Source of the DNA: DATBLZ01 sp036555065
GTDB taxonomy: Bacteria > Pseudomonadota > Gammaproteobacteria > Steroidobacterales > Rariloculaceae
DNA length: 25,793 nucleotides
Assembly (NCBI GenBank): GCA_036555065.1
Contig: DATBLZ010000128.1
Span: forward strand, 1-25,793
Direction: 5' to 3'
In this document: piece by piece, positions 1 to 7,319 of the stretch
Numbering within the stretch: the first letter of the stretch is position 1
Layout: every line of letters starts with the position of its first letter
Position numbers and translations under genes: made by a program
Notes under the pieces: generated by a model
The model's input: only the letters and a program-made list of their open reading frames with translations
Database searches by the model: none
Told to the model about the DNA's origin: nothing

Positions 1-1
1 T

Positions 2-625
2 GCGGAGCAGCACCACGTGCTCGTAGCGCGCTCTGAGATCGAAGAAGTTGCTGCCCGCGAACTCGTGATAGGCCTCGTCGATGACGACGAGCGCACGCCC
101 GGCGAGCGCCGCACAAAGCGCCTCGACGTCGCGACGCGGCACGGAGCCTCCCGTCGGGTTGTTAGGCGAGCAGACGAAGACAATCTTCGTGCGCTCCGTG
201 ACGGCGCCGAGCACGGCATCGACGTCGAGAGCGAAATCGCGTTCTTTGACGAGCGGCACGCGCACGACGCCCGCGCCTTGAATGCCGGCGTAGAACCGAT
301 ACATGTCGAACGTCGGTGGGCACACGAGGATCTCGTCACGGCGCGCCTCGCAGAAACCGCGAATCAGGACGTCGATCGCCTCGCTGCTGCCGCGAGTGAC
401 GAGAAGCTCGCTCGCCTTGGTGCCGTAATGCGCGGCCAACGCCTCGTTCAAAACCAGCGGTCGCGGAGGAGGGTAGATGTTGAGGCCGCGCTCGGTTTTG
501 TCGGCCGGCAACCGCCACGGTGACTCGTTCGCATTGAGGCGAATGAGCCCGGGCTCGTACGCGGCAGGCACATAGGCACGGAGCTCGCGCAAGTCCGGCC
601 GCGCCAAGTCGAGCGCGGATCTCAT
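2..625 (-). CDS. hisC: Histidinol-phosphate aminotransferase, N-terminal part (cut by window edge)
   Basis: Fold-type I PLP aminotransferase that converts imidazole-acetol phosphate and glutamate to histidinol phosphate in cytoplasmic histidine synthesis. Only about 208 N-terminal residues of an expected 350-370 are present. Visible signatures are the substrate-proximal LNANESPW segment near residue 30, the SSEAIDVLIRGF helix near residue 81, the SPNNPTGG loop that contacts PLP near residue 154, and the VIDEAYHEF strand with its cofactor-binding Asp and Tyr near residue 182. The Schiff-base lysine lies beyond the edge. The ATG at 625 overlaps the hisD stop in an ATGA junction, so translation is probably coupled. 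The family call is firm; separation from other class I/II aminotransferases rests on the his context. Confidence 0.95.
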   Translation of the reverse strand, partial: MRSALDLARPDLRELRAYVPAAYEPGLIRLNANESPWRLPADKTERGLNIYPPPRPLVLNEALAAHYGTKASELLVTRGSSEAIDVLIRGFCEARRDEILVCPPTFDMYRFYAGIQGAGVVRVPLVKERDFALDVDAVLGAVTERTKIVFVCSPNNPTGGSVPRRDVEALCAALAGRALVVIDEAYHEFAGSNFFDLRARYEHVVLLR

Positions 626-1932
626 CGCGGACCTCCGGCGCCGGCGGCGAGCCGGCGAAGGACGGCCTCGGCGTGCGCATCGAGACCTTCGAGGCGCGCG
701 AGCGTCACGGCAATCGGCCCGATCGTAGCCAGCCCCTCGAGGGTCAAATCCTGAACCGTCATGAACCGCAAGAAGTCGCCGACGCCAAGGCTCGAGTAGC
801 GGCGCGCGTAGCCGTACGTCGGCAGCACGTGGTTCGTGCCGCTGCAGTAGTCGCCGACGGTCTCGGGCGCCCACGGGCCGAGAAAAATCGACCCCGCCGC
901 CTTGACTCGCGCAAGCCACTCACGCGGATTCTCGATCTGGAGAAGCAGGTGCTCGGGCGCGTATTCGTTCGCAAGGTCGATCGCGCCAGCGATGTCGTCG
1001 ACGACGATCGCGCTCGAGTGCGCTAAAGCACCGGCGATCGCGGTACGCCGCGTGAGCGTCTGCCGCTGCAAGTCGACGGCTGCGATCACACGCTTGGCCA
1101 GGCCTGAGTCGGTCGTCACGAGCAGCGCTTGCGAGTCCGCGCCGTGCTCGGCCTGCGAGAGCAAATCGGCGGCCGTAAATTCCTCGCGCACGCTGCCGTC
1201 GGCGACGACGAGCACCTCTGACGGGCCGGCCGGGTAGTCACGCGCCGCGCCGTCGGCATCCCGGTCGACTTGCGCCTTGGCTTCGGTGACGTAGACGTTG
1301 CCGGGCCCGAAGACCTTGTCGACCTTCGGCACGGTCGCCGTGCCGTAGGCCATCGCGGCAATGGCCTGGGCGCCCCCTGCCTTGAAGACGCGCGTGACAC
1401 CGGCCGTGCGCGCTGCATAGAGCACGGCGGGATCGAGCGTGCCATCGGCGCGCGGCGGACTGCAAAGCACGCGCATCGGACAGCCTGCAAGGCGTGCCGG
1501 CACGCCGAGCATCAACGCGGTCGACGGCAAGGGCGCAGAACCCGCAGGCACGTAGAGGCCGACGCTCTCAAGCGGGCGGGTCAGGCGCTCGCAGGCAACG
1601 CCGGGGGCTGTCTCGACATGGAGCGGAGCCGGCACCTGCGCCGCGTGGAATCGCTCGATGTTGGCTGCCGCCGCACGAATCGCGGCCATTTGCTCCGCCG
1701 TAAGCGCGGTTTCCGCGGCATCGAGCTCCTGGGTCGTGACCTCGAGCGTCGTGAGTCTCGCGCGATCGAGCTCGAGCGCGAGCTCAAGTAGCGCACGGTC
1801 GCCGTCGCGACGCACGCGCGTAATGATTGCCGCAACCGCTGCGCGCACGCCGGCGTCATCGGCAAGGGCTGGGCGGCGCAACACGCTCGCACGCTCGGCG
1901 CTCGACAGCTCTTTCCAGATGTGCAGTCGCAT
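622..1932 (-). CDS. hisD: Histidinol dehydrogenase
   Basis: Zinc enzyme catalysing the last two steps of histidine synthesis, NAD-dependent oxidation of L-histidinol through the aldehyde to L-histidine. The 436-residue product is the usual length. Family signatures are VFGPGNVYVTEAK (nucleotide-binding region), LLSQAEHGADSQ (the Gln and His that ligate zinc in the E. coli enzyme), NEYAPEHLLL (catalytic Glu-His pair) and VGDYCSGTNHVLPT (zinc-ligand Asp). I chose the ATG at 1932, giving MRLHIWKEL. The reading frame stays open to 1992, but those 20 extra residues overlap hisG and look unlike the family. The gene starts 13 nt after the hisG stop and shares a 4-nt ATGA overlap with hisC, so it is an internal operon gene. 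Confidence 0.97.
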   Translation of the reverse strand: MRLHIWKELSSAERASVLRRPALADDAGVRAAVAAIITRVRRDGDRALLELALELDRARLTTLEVTTQELDAAETALTAEQMAAIRAAAANIERFHAAQVPAPLHVETAPGVACERLTRPLESVGLYVPAGSAPLPSTALMLGVPARLAGCPMRVLCSPPRADGTLDPAVLYAARTAGVTRVFKAGGAQAIAAMAYGTATVPKVDKVFGPGNVYVTEAKAQVDRDADGAARDYPAGPSEVLVVADGSVREEFTAADLLSQAEHGADSQALLVTTDSGLAKRVIAAVDLQRQTLTRRTAIAGALAHSSAIVVDDIAGAIDLANEYAPEHLLLQIENPREWLARVKAAGSIFLGPWAPETVGDYCSGTNHVLPTYGYARRYSSLGVGDFLRFMTVQDLTLEGLATIGPIAVTLARLEGLDAHAEAVLRRLAAGAGGPR

Positions 1933-1945
1933 GGCGGCCCTGTCG

Positions 1946-2845
1946 CTATTCGAGCATCTTCTCAACGGGCAGCACGAGCATCGAGCTCGCACCGGCCTCT
2001 TTGAGCTGCTCGAGCGTCTCCCAGAAGACGTTCTCGCGGCATACGGCGTGCACGGCGACTTTGTCGGGACGGCCTTCGAGCGGCATGATCGTCGGCGCTT
2101 CGCTGCCCGGCAGTAAGGCCGTGATGGCTTTGAGCGCCGAGCGTGGCGCGTGCAGCATGATGTACTTGCTCTCTTTGACCTGCAGAACGCCCTGCACGCG
2201 TTGCAACAACCGGCGTACCCACTCGGCCTTGCCGGCAGCGATCGCCACGGGCGTCTGAATGAGCACCGCGCGGCTTTTGAGGATCGTCTCGGCTTCGACG
2301 AGGTCGTGCGCCTTCAAGGTCGAGCCGCTCGAGACCAGATCGCAGATAAAATCCGCTTTGCCGAGGCTCGGCGCGATTTCGACGGCCCCCGAAAACTCGA
2401 CGACGGAGGCCGCAACGCCCGCACGCTCGAGGAAAGCGGCCACGATGCGCGGATACGTGGTCGCGATGCGCTTGCCCTGCAGCGATTGCGGCCCGCGATA
2501 GGCCCCGCCCGCGGGAAACGCGAACGCCAATCGGCAGTGGCCGAAATCGAGCGGGGTAACCTCCGAAAAGAGCTTCGCAACGCCCAGTGCCGCGAGCTTG
2601 AGCCGTGCCTCCTCGATAACGTTGAGGCCGACGATGCCGAGATCGCAAACGTCGTCCTGGACGAGACCAGGAATGTCGTCGTCGCGCACGAGCAGAACGT
2701 CGATCGGCATGTTCTCGCCGTAACAGATGAGCTGGTCCTTGCCGCGCGAGTAGCTCAGGCCGCAGCGCGCGAGCAGCTCGAGCGAGTGCTCGGTCAAGCG
2801 CCCGGATTTCTGCACGGCAATCTTGATGCGTTGTTCGGTATCCAC
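1946..2845 (-). CDS. hisG: ATP phosphoribosyltransferase, long form
   Basis: First committed enzyme of histidine synthesis, joining ATP and PRPP to give phosphoribosyl-ATP. At 299 residues it is the long (HisG-L) type, with two catalytic lobes and a C-terminal ACT-like regulatory domain from about residue 225 that binds histidine for feedback inhibition. It should therefore need no HisZ partner. The PRPP-binding loop is seen at residues 165-182 (ADFICDLVSSGSTLKAHDL). The N-terminal KIAVQKSGRL strand is typical. The start is a GTG at 2845, preceded by GGAG five bases upstream. It begins 15 nt after the TrpR-like regulator gene, so the two are very likely cotranscribed. Confidence 0.97.
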   Translation of the reverse strand: MDTEQRIKIAVQKSGRLTEHSLELLARCGLSYSRGKDQLICYGENMPIDVLLVRDDDIPGLVQDDVCDLGIVGLNVIEEARLKLAALGVAKLFSEVTPLDFGHCRLAFAFPAGGAYRGPQSLQGKRIATTYPRIVAAFLERAGVAASVVEFSGAVEIAPSLGKADFICDLVSSGSTLKAHDLVEAETILKSRAVLIQTPVAIAAGKAEWVRRLLQRVQGVLQVKESKYIMLHAPRSALKAITALLPGSEAPTIMPLEGRPDKVAVHAVCRENVFWETLEQLKEAGASSMLVLPVEKMLE

Positions 2846-2860
2846 GTCGGCTCCGTTTTT

Positions 2861-3169
2861 CTACTGGGCGTTCAGCCGCTCGAGCGCGACTCGGTATCCG
2901 CCGTTCTCGCCGGCCAAGAACCGCGCGACGCGGGCGATCGTCGTGACCGAGACCCCGGTGAGCTCGTGGATCTTGCGGTAGGGGACACCGTCGTTGAGGT
3001 ACGCGACGACGCTCCAGCGATCGACGAGCGCCTCAAGCTCGGCCGGCGTCAGGAGATCGGTCAAGAAGCTCCGACACTCTTGCTCCGTGCGCAGCGTCAG
3101 CAGCGCCTGCAACAAGCTGCGCTCGGCGCGCACGGCAACGCGAGGATTCGACTCCCGGCGACTTTTCAT
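2861..3169 (-). CDS. TrpR/YerC-YecD family transcriptional regulator (HisR-like)
   Basis: A 102-residue all-helical DNA-binding protein of the Trp-repressor superfamily. The LTPAELEALVDRWSVVAYL segment (about residues 40-58) and a helix-turn-helix at about 62-84 (GVPYRKIHELTGVSVTTIAR) match the YerC/YecD branch better than E. coli TrpR. The gene is first in an operon with hisG, hisD and hisC, 15 nt upstream of hisG. The inferred role is therefore a histidine-responsive repressor of this operon and of itself; the ligand cannot be read from sequence. The ATG at 3169 has a GAGG Shine-Dalgarno six bases upstream. The leader holds a perfect 24-bp palindrome (3221-3244) that is the natural operator candidate. 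The family call is secure and the effector is a hypothesis. Confidence 0.9.
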   Translation of the reverse strand: MKSRRESNPRVAVRAERSLLQALLTLRTEQECRSFLTDLLTPAELEALVDRWSVVAYLNDGVPYRKIHELTGVSVTTIARVARFLAGENGGYRVALERLNAQ

Positions 3170-3188
3170 GGCATGCCTCGAACAGGAT

Positions 3189-3210
3189 AGCGGCTAAAGC
3201 CGCTCCTACG
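3189..3210 (-). repeat. GTAG-type REP-like hairpin in the 5' leader of the regulator gene
   Basis: On the minus strand a GTAG head is followed by GAGCGGCTTTAGCCGCT, with a perfect 7-bp stem (AGCGGCT/AGCCGCT, 3189-3204) around a two-base loop. The GTAG tetramer beside a short imperfect or perfect palindrome is the hallmark of the REP family mobilised by RAYT (REP-associated tyrosine) transposases, abundant in Stenotrophomonas, Xanthomonas and Pseudomonas. I noticed no second copy in this window, so it is a single unit. It lies between the palindrome and the start codon and would be transcribed as an mRNA hairpin. It has no U-tract and is not an intrinsic terminator. Confidence 0.65.
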
Positions 3211-3220
3211 TGTCTGTACC

Positions 3221-3244
3221 AATGTATTAACGCGTTAATACATT
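3221..3244. promoter_or_regulatory. Perfect 24-bp palindrome, candidate operator for the his operon regulator
   Basis: The left arm AATGTATTAACG is followed directly by its exact reverse complement, with no spacer. The site is strikingly AT-rich against high-GC surroundings. The hexamer ATTAAC occurs in it twice in inverted orientation (3226-3231 and 3234-3239) and once more just outside (3242-3247). It sits 52 bases upstream of the start of the TrpR-family gene and overlaps a possible -10 element at 3240-3245. This position suits a dimeric helix-turn-helix repressor acting autogenously. Binding is inferred, not shown. Confidence 0.65.
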
Positions 3245-3269
3245 AACACAGGTCGAATCAGGACGTCAA
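3240..3269 (-). promoter_or_regulatory. Possible sigma70 promoter of the his operon
   Basis: On the minus strand a TTGACG hexamer (3264-3269, five of six consensus bases) is followed after 18 nt by TAATGT (3240-3245, a weak -10 match that keeps the first T and A and the final T). The -10 lies inside or against the 24-bp palindrome, so a bound repressor would occlude it. The -35 is good and the -10 is poor; other TA-rich hexamers in the palindrome could serve with worse spacing. Confidence 0.35.
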
Positions 3270-3289
3270 ACCGAGGGAGGGCGGCTTTC

Positions 3290-4354
3290 CTAGAGGGTGA
3301 GCTCGCTAAGGACGGCCCGGCCGAAGTCACGCGTGCCGACGTGCCGCTCGCCGCGCGCGGCGATGTCGCGGGTACGAAGCCCGCCGCCGAGGCACCGCGC
3401 GACGGCATTTTCGACCGCGGTCGCGGCCGCCGGCGCATCGAGGCTGTGGCGCAGCAAGAGCGCCGCGCTCAAGATCGCCCCGCAGGGGTTCGCGATGCCT
3501 TGTCCCGCGATGTCGGGTGCCGAGCCATGAATCGGCTCGTAGAGGCCGGGGCCCCCCTCGCCGAGCGAAGCCGACGGCAAGAGACCCATCGAGCCCGCGA
3601 GCATCGATGCCTCGTCGGTCAAAATGTCGCCGAACATGTTCTCGGTCACCATGACGTCGAAATCGGCGGGGCGGCTCAGCAGGTGCATGGCCGCGGCGTC
3701 GACGAGCAAGTGCTCAACGTTGAGCCCGGGAAACTCGTCGCGATAGATGCGCGTCGCGGTCTCGCGCCACAGGCGCGAGGTCTCGAGCACGTTGGCCTTG
3801 TCGACCGACGTGACCTTGCCGCGGCGTGCCTCTGCGAGACGTCCGGCGACTCGGCAGATCCGCTCGATCTCGCCGACCGTGTACTCGCACGTGTCGAAAG
3901 CCTTGTCAGCCTTGCGGCCGCGAGCGCCGAAGTAGATTCCTCCCGTGAGCTCGCGCACGACCATGATGTCCACGCCCGCGAGCTTCTCGGCCTTGAGCGG
4001 GGAGGCGCCGACGAGCTCGCGCGCAGTCTTGACGGGCCGCAAGTTCGCGAAGAGCCCGAGCGCCTTGCGCAAACCCAGCAAGCCCGCTTCCGGGCGCAGC
4101 GGCACCGGCACGTCGGCCCACTTGGGTCCGCCGACGGCGCCAAGCAGCACGGCCGCCGAAGCGCGGCACGCCTCGAGGGTTTTCTTCGGCAAGGGCTCGC
4201 CGGCCGCGTCGTAGCCCGCGCCGCCGAACGGCGCTTCGACGAACTTGAGCTCGAGCCGCGCGAGCTTCGCGACTTGCTCGAGCACAGCGACGGCCTCTGC
4301 CGTGACTTCCGGGCCGATGCCGTCACCGCCCAACACGACGATCGTCCGACTCAT
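3290..4354 (-). CDS. leuB: 3-isopropylmalate dehydrogenase
   Basis: NAD-dependent oxidative decarboxylation of 3-isopropylmalate to 2-oxoisocaproate, the last leucine-specific step before transamination. The 354-residue protein has the expected length. Family motifs run in order: GGDGIGPE at the N-terminus, GAVGGPKW, LRKALGLFANLRPVK (substrate arginines), RELTGGIYFG, VTSVDKANVLE (catalytic Lys), the VTENMFGDILTDEASML metal-binding aspartates, and YEPIHGSAPDIAGQGIANP (NAD adenosine site). The ATG at 4354 gives MSRTIVVLGGDGIGPE and makes an ATGA overlap with leuD; the open frame upstream to 4435 is non-homologous. It is the last ilv/leu gene, and no terminator is visible between it and the his regulator 120 bases on. 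Confidence 0.97.
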   Translation of the reverse strand: MSRTIVVLGGDGIGPEVTAEAVAVLEQVAKLARLELKFVEAPFGGAGYDAAGEPLPKKTLEACRASAAVLLGAVGGPKWADVPVPLRPEAGLLGLRKALGLFANLRPVKTARELVGASPLKAEKLAGVDIMVVRELTGGIYFGARGRKADKAFDTCEYTVGEIERICRVAGRLAEARRGKVTSVDKANVLETSRLWRETATRIYRDEFPGLNVEHLLVDAAAMHLLSRPADFDVMVTENMFGDILTDEASMLAGSMGLLPSASLGEGGPGLYEPIHGSAPDIAGQGIANPCGAILSAALLLRHSLDAPAAATAVENAVARCLGGGLRTRDIAARGERHVGTRDFGRAVLSELTL

Positions 4355-4926
4355 GCGCGGCGCTGTTCGAACTGAGTGATAGCGGTTTCGTGCTCGAGCA
4401 AGAATCCGAGCTGATCGAGACCTTGCATGAGGCAATAGCGCGCGAACCGGTCGATCGGGAACTGCACGCGCCTGCCGCCCGGGAACGCGAGCGTCGTGGT
4501 CTCGAGATCGATCGTGACCTCGACGCCCGGATGCTCGACGAGCCAGCGATGGTCGTCTTTGCCGACGATGACCGGCACGAGCCCGTTCTTGAGCGAATTG
4601 TTGCGAAAGATGTCGGCGATCTCCGTGCTGATCACGGCGCTAATGCCGAAATCGAGCAGCGCCCACGGCGCATGCTCGCGCGAGGAGCCGCAGCCGAAAT
4701 TGTTGCCGGCGACGAGAATCGCCGCGCCCGACGCTTGTGGAGCGTTGAGGATGAAGTCTTTGCGCAGCGTTCCGTCGGCGTTGTAGCGCCAATCGGTGAA
4801 CAGATTCTTGCCGAGGCCGGTTTTCGTGGTCGTCGTCAGGAAGCGCGCCGGGATGATCTGATCCGTATCGATATCGTCGATCGCGAGCACGACCGTCTTC
4901 GAGCGGATTTGTTTGACGGGTTCCAT
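4351..4926 (-). CDS. leuD: 3-isopropylmalate dehydratase, small subunit
   Basis: Small (swivelling-domain) subunit of isopropylmalate isomerase, which pairs with LeuC to interconvert 2- and 3-isopropylmalate through a [4Fe-4S] cluster held by the large subunit. The 191 residues are near the usual 200. DTDQIIPARFL (residues 20-30) and NNFGCGSSREHAPWAL (about 75-90) form the conserved substrate-recognition surface. The gene lies 8 nt downstream of leuC and overlaps leuB by 4 nt. No clear Shine-Dalgarno precedes it, consistent with translational coupling to leuC. Confidence 0.97.
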   Translation of the reverse strand: MEPVKQIRSKTVVLAIDDIDTDQIIPARFLTTTTKTGLGKNLFTDWRYNADGTLRKDFILNAPQASGAAILVAGNNFGCGSSREHAPWALLDFGISAVISTEIADIFRNNSLKNGLVPVIVGKDDHRWLVEHPGVEVTIDLETTTLAFPGGRRVQFPIDRFARYCLMQGLDQLGFLLEHETAITQFEQRRA

Positions 4927-4934
4927 GAGCGGCT

Positions 4935-6350
4935 TTAGCTCATGAGCTCGCGCGGATCCGTGACTCTGCCCGTCACGGCCGCGGCCGCCGCCGTCAGCGG
5001 GCTCGCAAGGATCGTGCGTGCGCCGCTGCCTTGCCGACCTTCGAAATTGCGGTTGCTCGTGCTCACGGCGAGCTTGCCGCGCCCGACGCTATCGCCGTTC
5101 ATCGCAATGCACATCGAGCATCCCGGCTCGCGCCATTCGCCGCCGGCCGCGCGGACGATCGCGTCGATTCCTTCGGCCTCGGCATCGCGCTTGACCTGCT
5201 GCGAGCCCGGGACGACGAGCAAGCGCACGCGCGCCGCGACGCGCCGTCCCTTGAGAAGCTGCGCGGCTTGGCGAAGATCGCTGAGCCGGCCGTTCGTGCA
5301 CGAGCCGATGAAGACCACGTCGACGTCCTTGCCCGCGAGAGGCTTTCCGGCCTCGACTTGCATGTAGGCCAACGCCTTGCGATAGGCGGGATCATCGCCG
5401 CTCGGCACCTGCTCATCGATCGGGATCACCATGCCGGGGTTGGTGCCGAACGTGACCATGGGCTTCAACCTCGAGACGTCGATGCTCACGGTCTTGTCGA
5501 AGGCCGCATCGGCGTCGGTCGGCAATTTGCGCCACGCGGCAAGGGCGCGGTCCCACGCCTGGCCCTGCGGCGCGAGCGGCCGGCGCGCCATGTACTCGTA
5601 AGTCTCGTCATCGGGGCCGATCATGCCGGCGCGCGCGCCCGCCTCGATCGACATGTTGCAGATCGTCATGCGTTCTTCCATCGAGAGCCAGCTGACAGTC
5701 GAGCCGCGGTACTCGATGACGTAGCCCGTGCCGCCCGCAACCCCGATCGTGCCGATGATCTTGAGAATGATGTCCTTGGCCGTGACGCCGGCAGGCAGAG
5801 AGCCATTTAGGTTTACGGACAGCGTTTTCGGCTTGCGCTGCAGCAGGCATTGCGTCGCGAGCACGTGGCCGACCTCGGTCGTGCCGATGCCGAATGCGAG
5901 CGCGCCGAACGCGCCGTGCGTGCTCGTGTGCGAATCGCCGCACACGATCGTTTTCCCGGGTTGCGTCGCACCGAGCTCGGGCCCGATGACGTGGACGATG
6001 CCGCGCTCGCTGCTCGAGAAGCTGCGGAGCTCAATGCCGAACTCGCTGCAGTTCTTCTCCATCTGGATGACCTGCTTCGCGGCGGCAGGCTCGCTGACGA
6101 TCTCGAGCTCCTTGAGCGAGCGCACGGGAACCGTGGGTGTGGAGTGGTCGAGCGTCGCGAGGCACAAATCCGGGCGCCGCACGCGCAGGCCGCGTGCGCG
6201 GAGCTCCGCGAACGCCTGCGGGCTCGTGACTTCGTGAATCAGGTGCAGATCGACGTAGATGATCGCCGGCGTCTCGGCGCTTTCGGCGCTGACGATGTGC
6301 GCGTCCCAAACCCTCTCGAAAAGCGATTTTGCGGCCATCGCCTTGCTCAT
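4935..6350 (-). CDS. leuC: 3-isopropylmalate dehydratase, large subunit
   Basis: Aconitase-superfamily subunit carrying the [4Fe-4S] cluster that removes and re-adds water on isopropylmalate. It has 471 residues, as in the bacterial LeuC family. The three cluster cysteines are visible: Cys351 in VFIGSCTNGR, and Cys411 and Cys414 in EPGCSMCIAMN. Other signatures are IVCGDSHTSTHGAFGALAFGIGTTEVGHVLATQ and STSNRNFEGRQG. The ATG at 6350 (MSKAMAAKSLF) overlaps the ilvE stop as ATGA; a second in-frame ATG at 6338 is possible. The upstream extension of the frame lies in ilvE and is not family-like. Confidence 0.97.
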   Translation of the reverse strand: MSKAMAAKSLFERVWDAHIVSAESAETPAIIYVDLHLIHEVTSPQAFAELRARGLRVRRPDLCLATLDHSTPTVPVRSLKELEIVSEPAAAKQVIQMEKNCSEFGIELRSFSSSERGIVHVIGPELGATQPGKTIVCGDSHTSTHGAFGALAFGIGTTEVGHVLATQCLLQRKPKTLSVNLNGSLPAGVTAKDIILKIIGTIGVAGGTGYVIEYRGSTVSWLSMEERMTICNMSIEAGARAGMIGPDDETYEYMARRPLAPQGQAWDRALAAWRKLPTDADAAFDKTVSIDVSRLKPMVTFGTNPGMVIPIDEQVPSGDDPAYRKALAYMQVEAGKPLAGKDVDVVFIGSCTNGRLSDLRQAAQLLKGRRVAARVRLLVVPGSQQVKRDAEAEGIDAIVRAAGGEWREPGCSMCIAMNGDSVGRGKLAVSTSNRNFEGRQGSGARTILASPLTAAAAAVTGRVTDPRELMS

Positions 6351-7306
6351 AGCGCCGCGGAACGCTCGGCACGCGCATCGAGCATCGGCTCGAGCCATCC
6401 CCACTGATCGGCGGTGGAGCCGTCGAAGAGCCCGAAAAACTTGCGCTGGATCTTCTCCGTGATCGGCCCGCGCTTACCCGTGCCGACGGTGATCTTGTCG
6501 ACGGAGCGGACCGGCGTGACCTCGGCCGCCGAACCCGTGAGAAACACTTCATCGGCGATGTAGAGGAGCTCGCGCGGAATATCTTGCTCGATGACGGCGA
6601 GGTCCATCGTGCCGGCGAGCCTGATGACCGTATCGCGCGTGAGCCCGCAAAGAATCGACGCGGCGATCGGCGGCGTGTAGAGCTTGCCGTCCTGAACGAC
6701 GAATAGGTTCTCGCCCGCGCCTTCGCTGACGTAGCCGGCCGGATTCAACGCGATGCCCTCGGCGAACCCAAGGCGCCGCGCCTCGAGCGTGACGAGTGCG
6801 CTCGACAGATAGTTGCCGCCGGCCTTGGCCAGCGCCGGCACCGTGTTCGGCGCGACTCTCTGCCACGACGAGACACAGACGTCGACGCCTTTCTCGAGGC
6901 CGCCTTCGCCGAGATAAGACCCCCATTCCCATGCCGCTACCGAGCAGCGCGCCGGCTCCTCGATGTTGCCGGCGACCCCCATCTCCCCGTATCCGCGATA
7001 GACGATCGGCCGCAAGTATGCGCCGTCGAAAAGCTTGTTCTCGCGAATGACGTCTTTGCATGCGCCAACGATCGTCGCAAGAGAGTAGGGGATCTTGATC
7101 CGATGAATCTTGGCCGAATTGAACAATCGCCGAATGTGATCGGTGAGGCGAAAACCGATCGGGCCTGCGGGCGTTTTGTACACGCGCAGCCCCTCGAACA
7201 CCGACGAGCCGTAGTGCAGTGCGTGACTCAGCACGTGGACCGTCGCCTGCTCCCACGGAACGAGCTTGCCGTCGTGCCAGATGAATTGACTCGTCTTCAG
7301 GGGCAT
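6347..7306 (-). CDS. ilvE: Branched-chain amino acid aminotransferase
   Basis: Fold-type IV PLP enzyme making the final transamination to leucine, isoleucine and valine with glutamate as donor. It has 319 residues. Family features are ATVHVLSHALHYGSSVFEGLR near the N-terminus, the PLP lysine Lys161 in PALAKAGGNYL, and the YVSEGAGENLFVV block (about 192-204) that binds the cofactor phosphate. The ATG at 7306 has a strong GGAGG six bases upstream. It lies 13 nt after ilvC and overlaps leuC by 4 nt. It is placed inside the leucine operon so that one leader can control the terminal enzyme of all three pathways. Confidence 0.96.
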   Translation of the reverse strand: MPLKTSQFIWHDGKLVPWEQATVHVLSHALHYGSSVFEGLRVYKTPAGPIGFRLTDHIRRLFNSAKIHRIKIPYSLATIVGACKDVIRENKLFDGAYLRPIVYRGYGEMGVAGNIEEPARCSVAAWEWGSYLGEGGLEKGVDVCVSSWQRVAPNTVPALAKAGGNYLSSALVTLEARRLGFAEGIALNPAGYVSEGAGENLFVVQDGKLYTPPIAASILCGLTRDTVIRLAGTMDLAVIEQDIPRELLYIADEVFLTGSAAEVTPVRSVDKITVGTGKRGPITEKIQRKFFGLFDGSTADQWGWLEPMLDARAERSAAL

Positions 7307-7319
7307 AACGCCTCCGGCG

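Noticed and set aside
1933..1992. N-terminal extension of hisD to 1992
   Set aside because: The extra 20 residues overlap the end of hisG and are unlike the family; MRLHIWKEL at 1932 is the natural start.
2150..3190. Long plus-strand ORF (346 codons) opposite hisG and the TrpR-like gene
   Set aside because: It is the antisense shadow of two secure genes; its translation is Arg/Asp/Glu/Leu-rich with no domain, as expected opposite high-GC coding DNA.
3189..3204. Hairpin AGCGGCT/AGCCGCT considered as the leuB terminator
   Set aside because: No U-tract follows it on either strand, and the GTAG head fits a REP element better.
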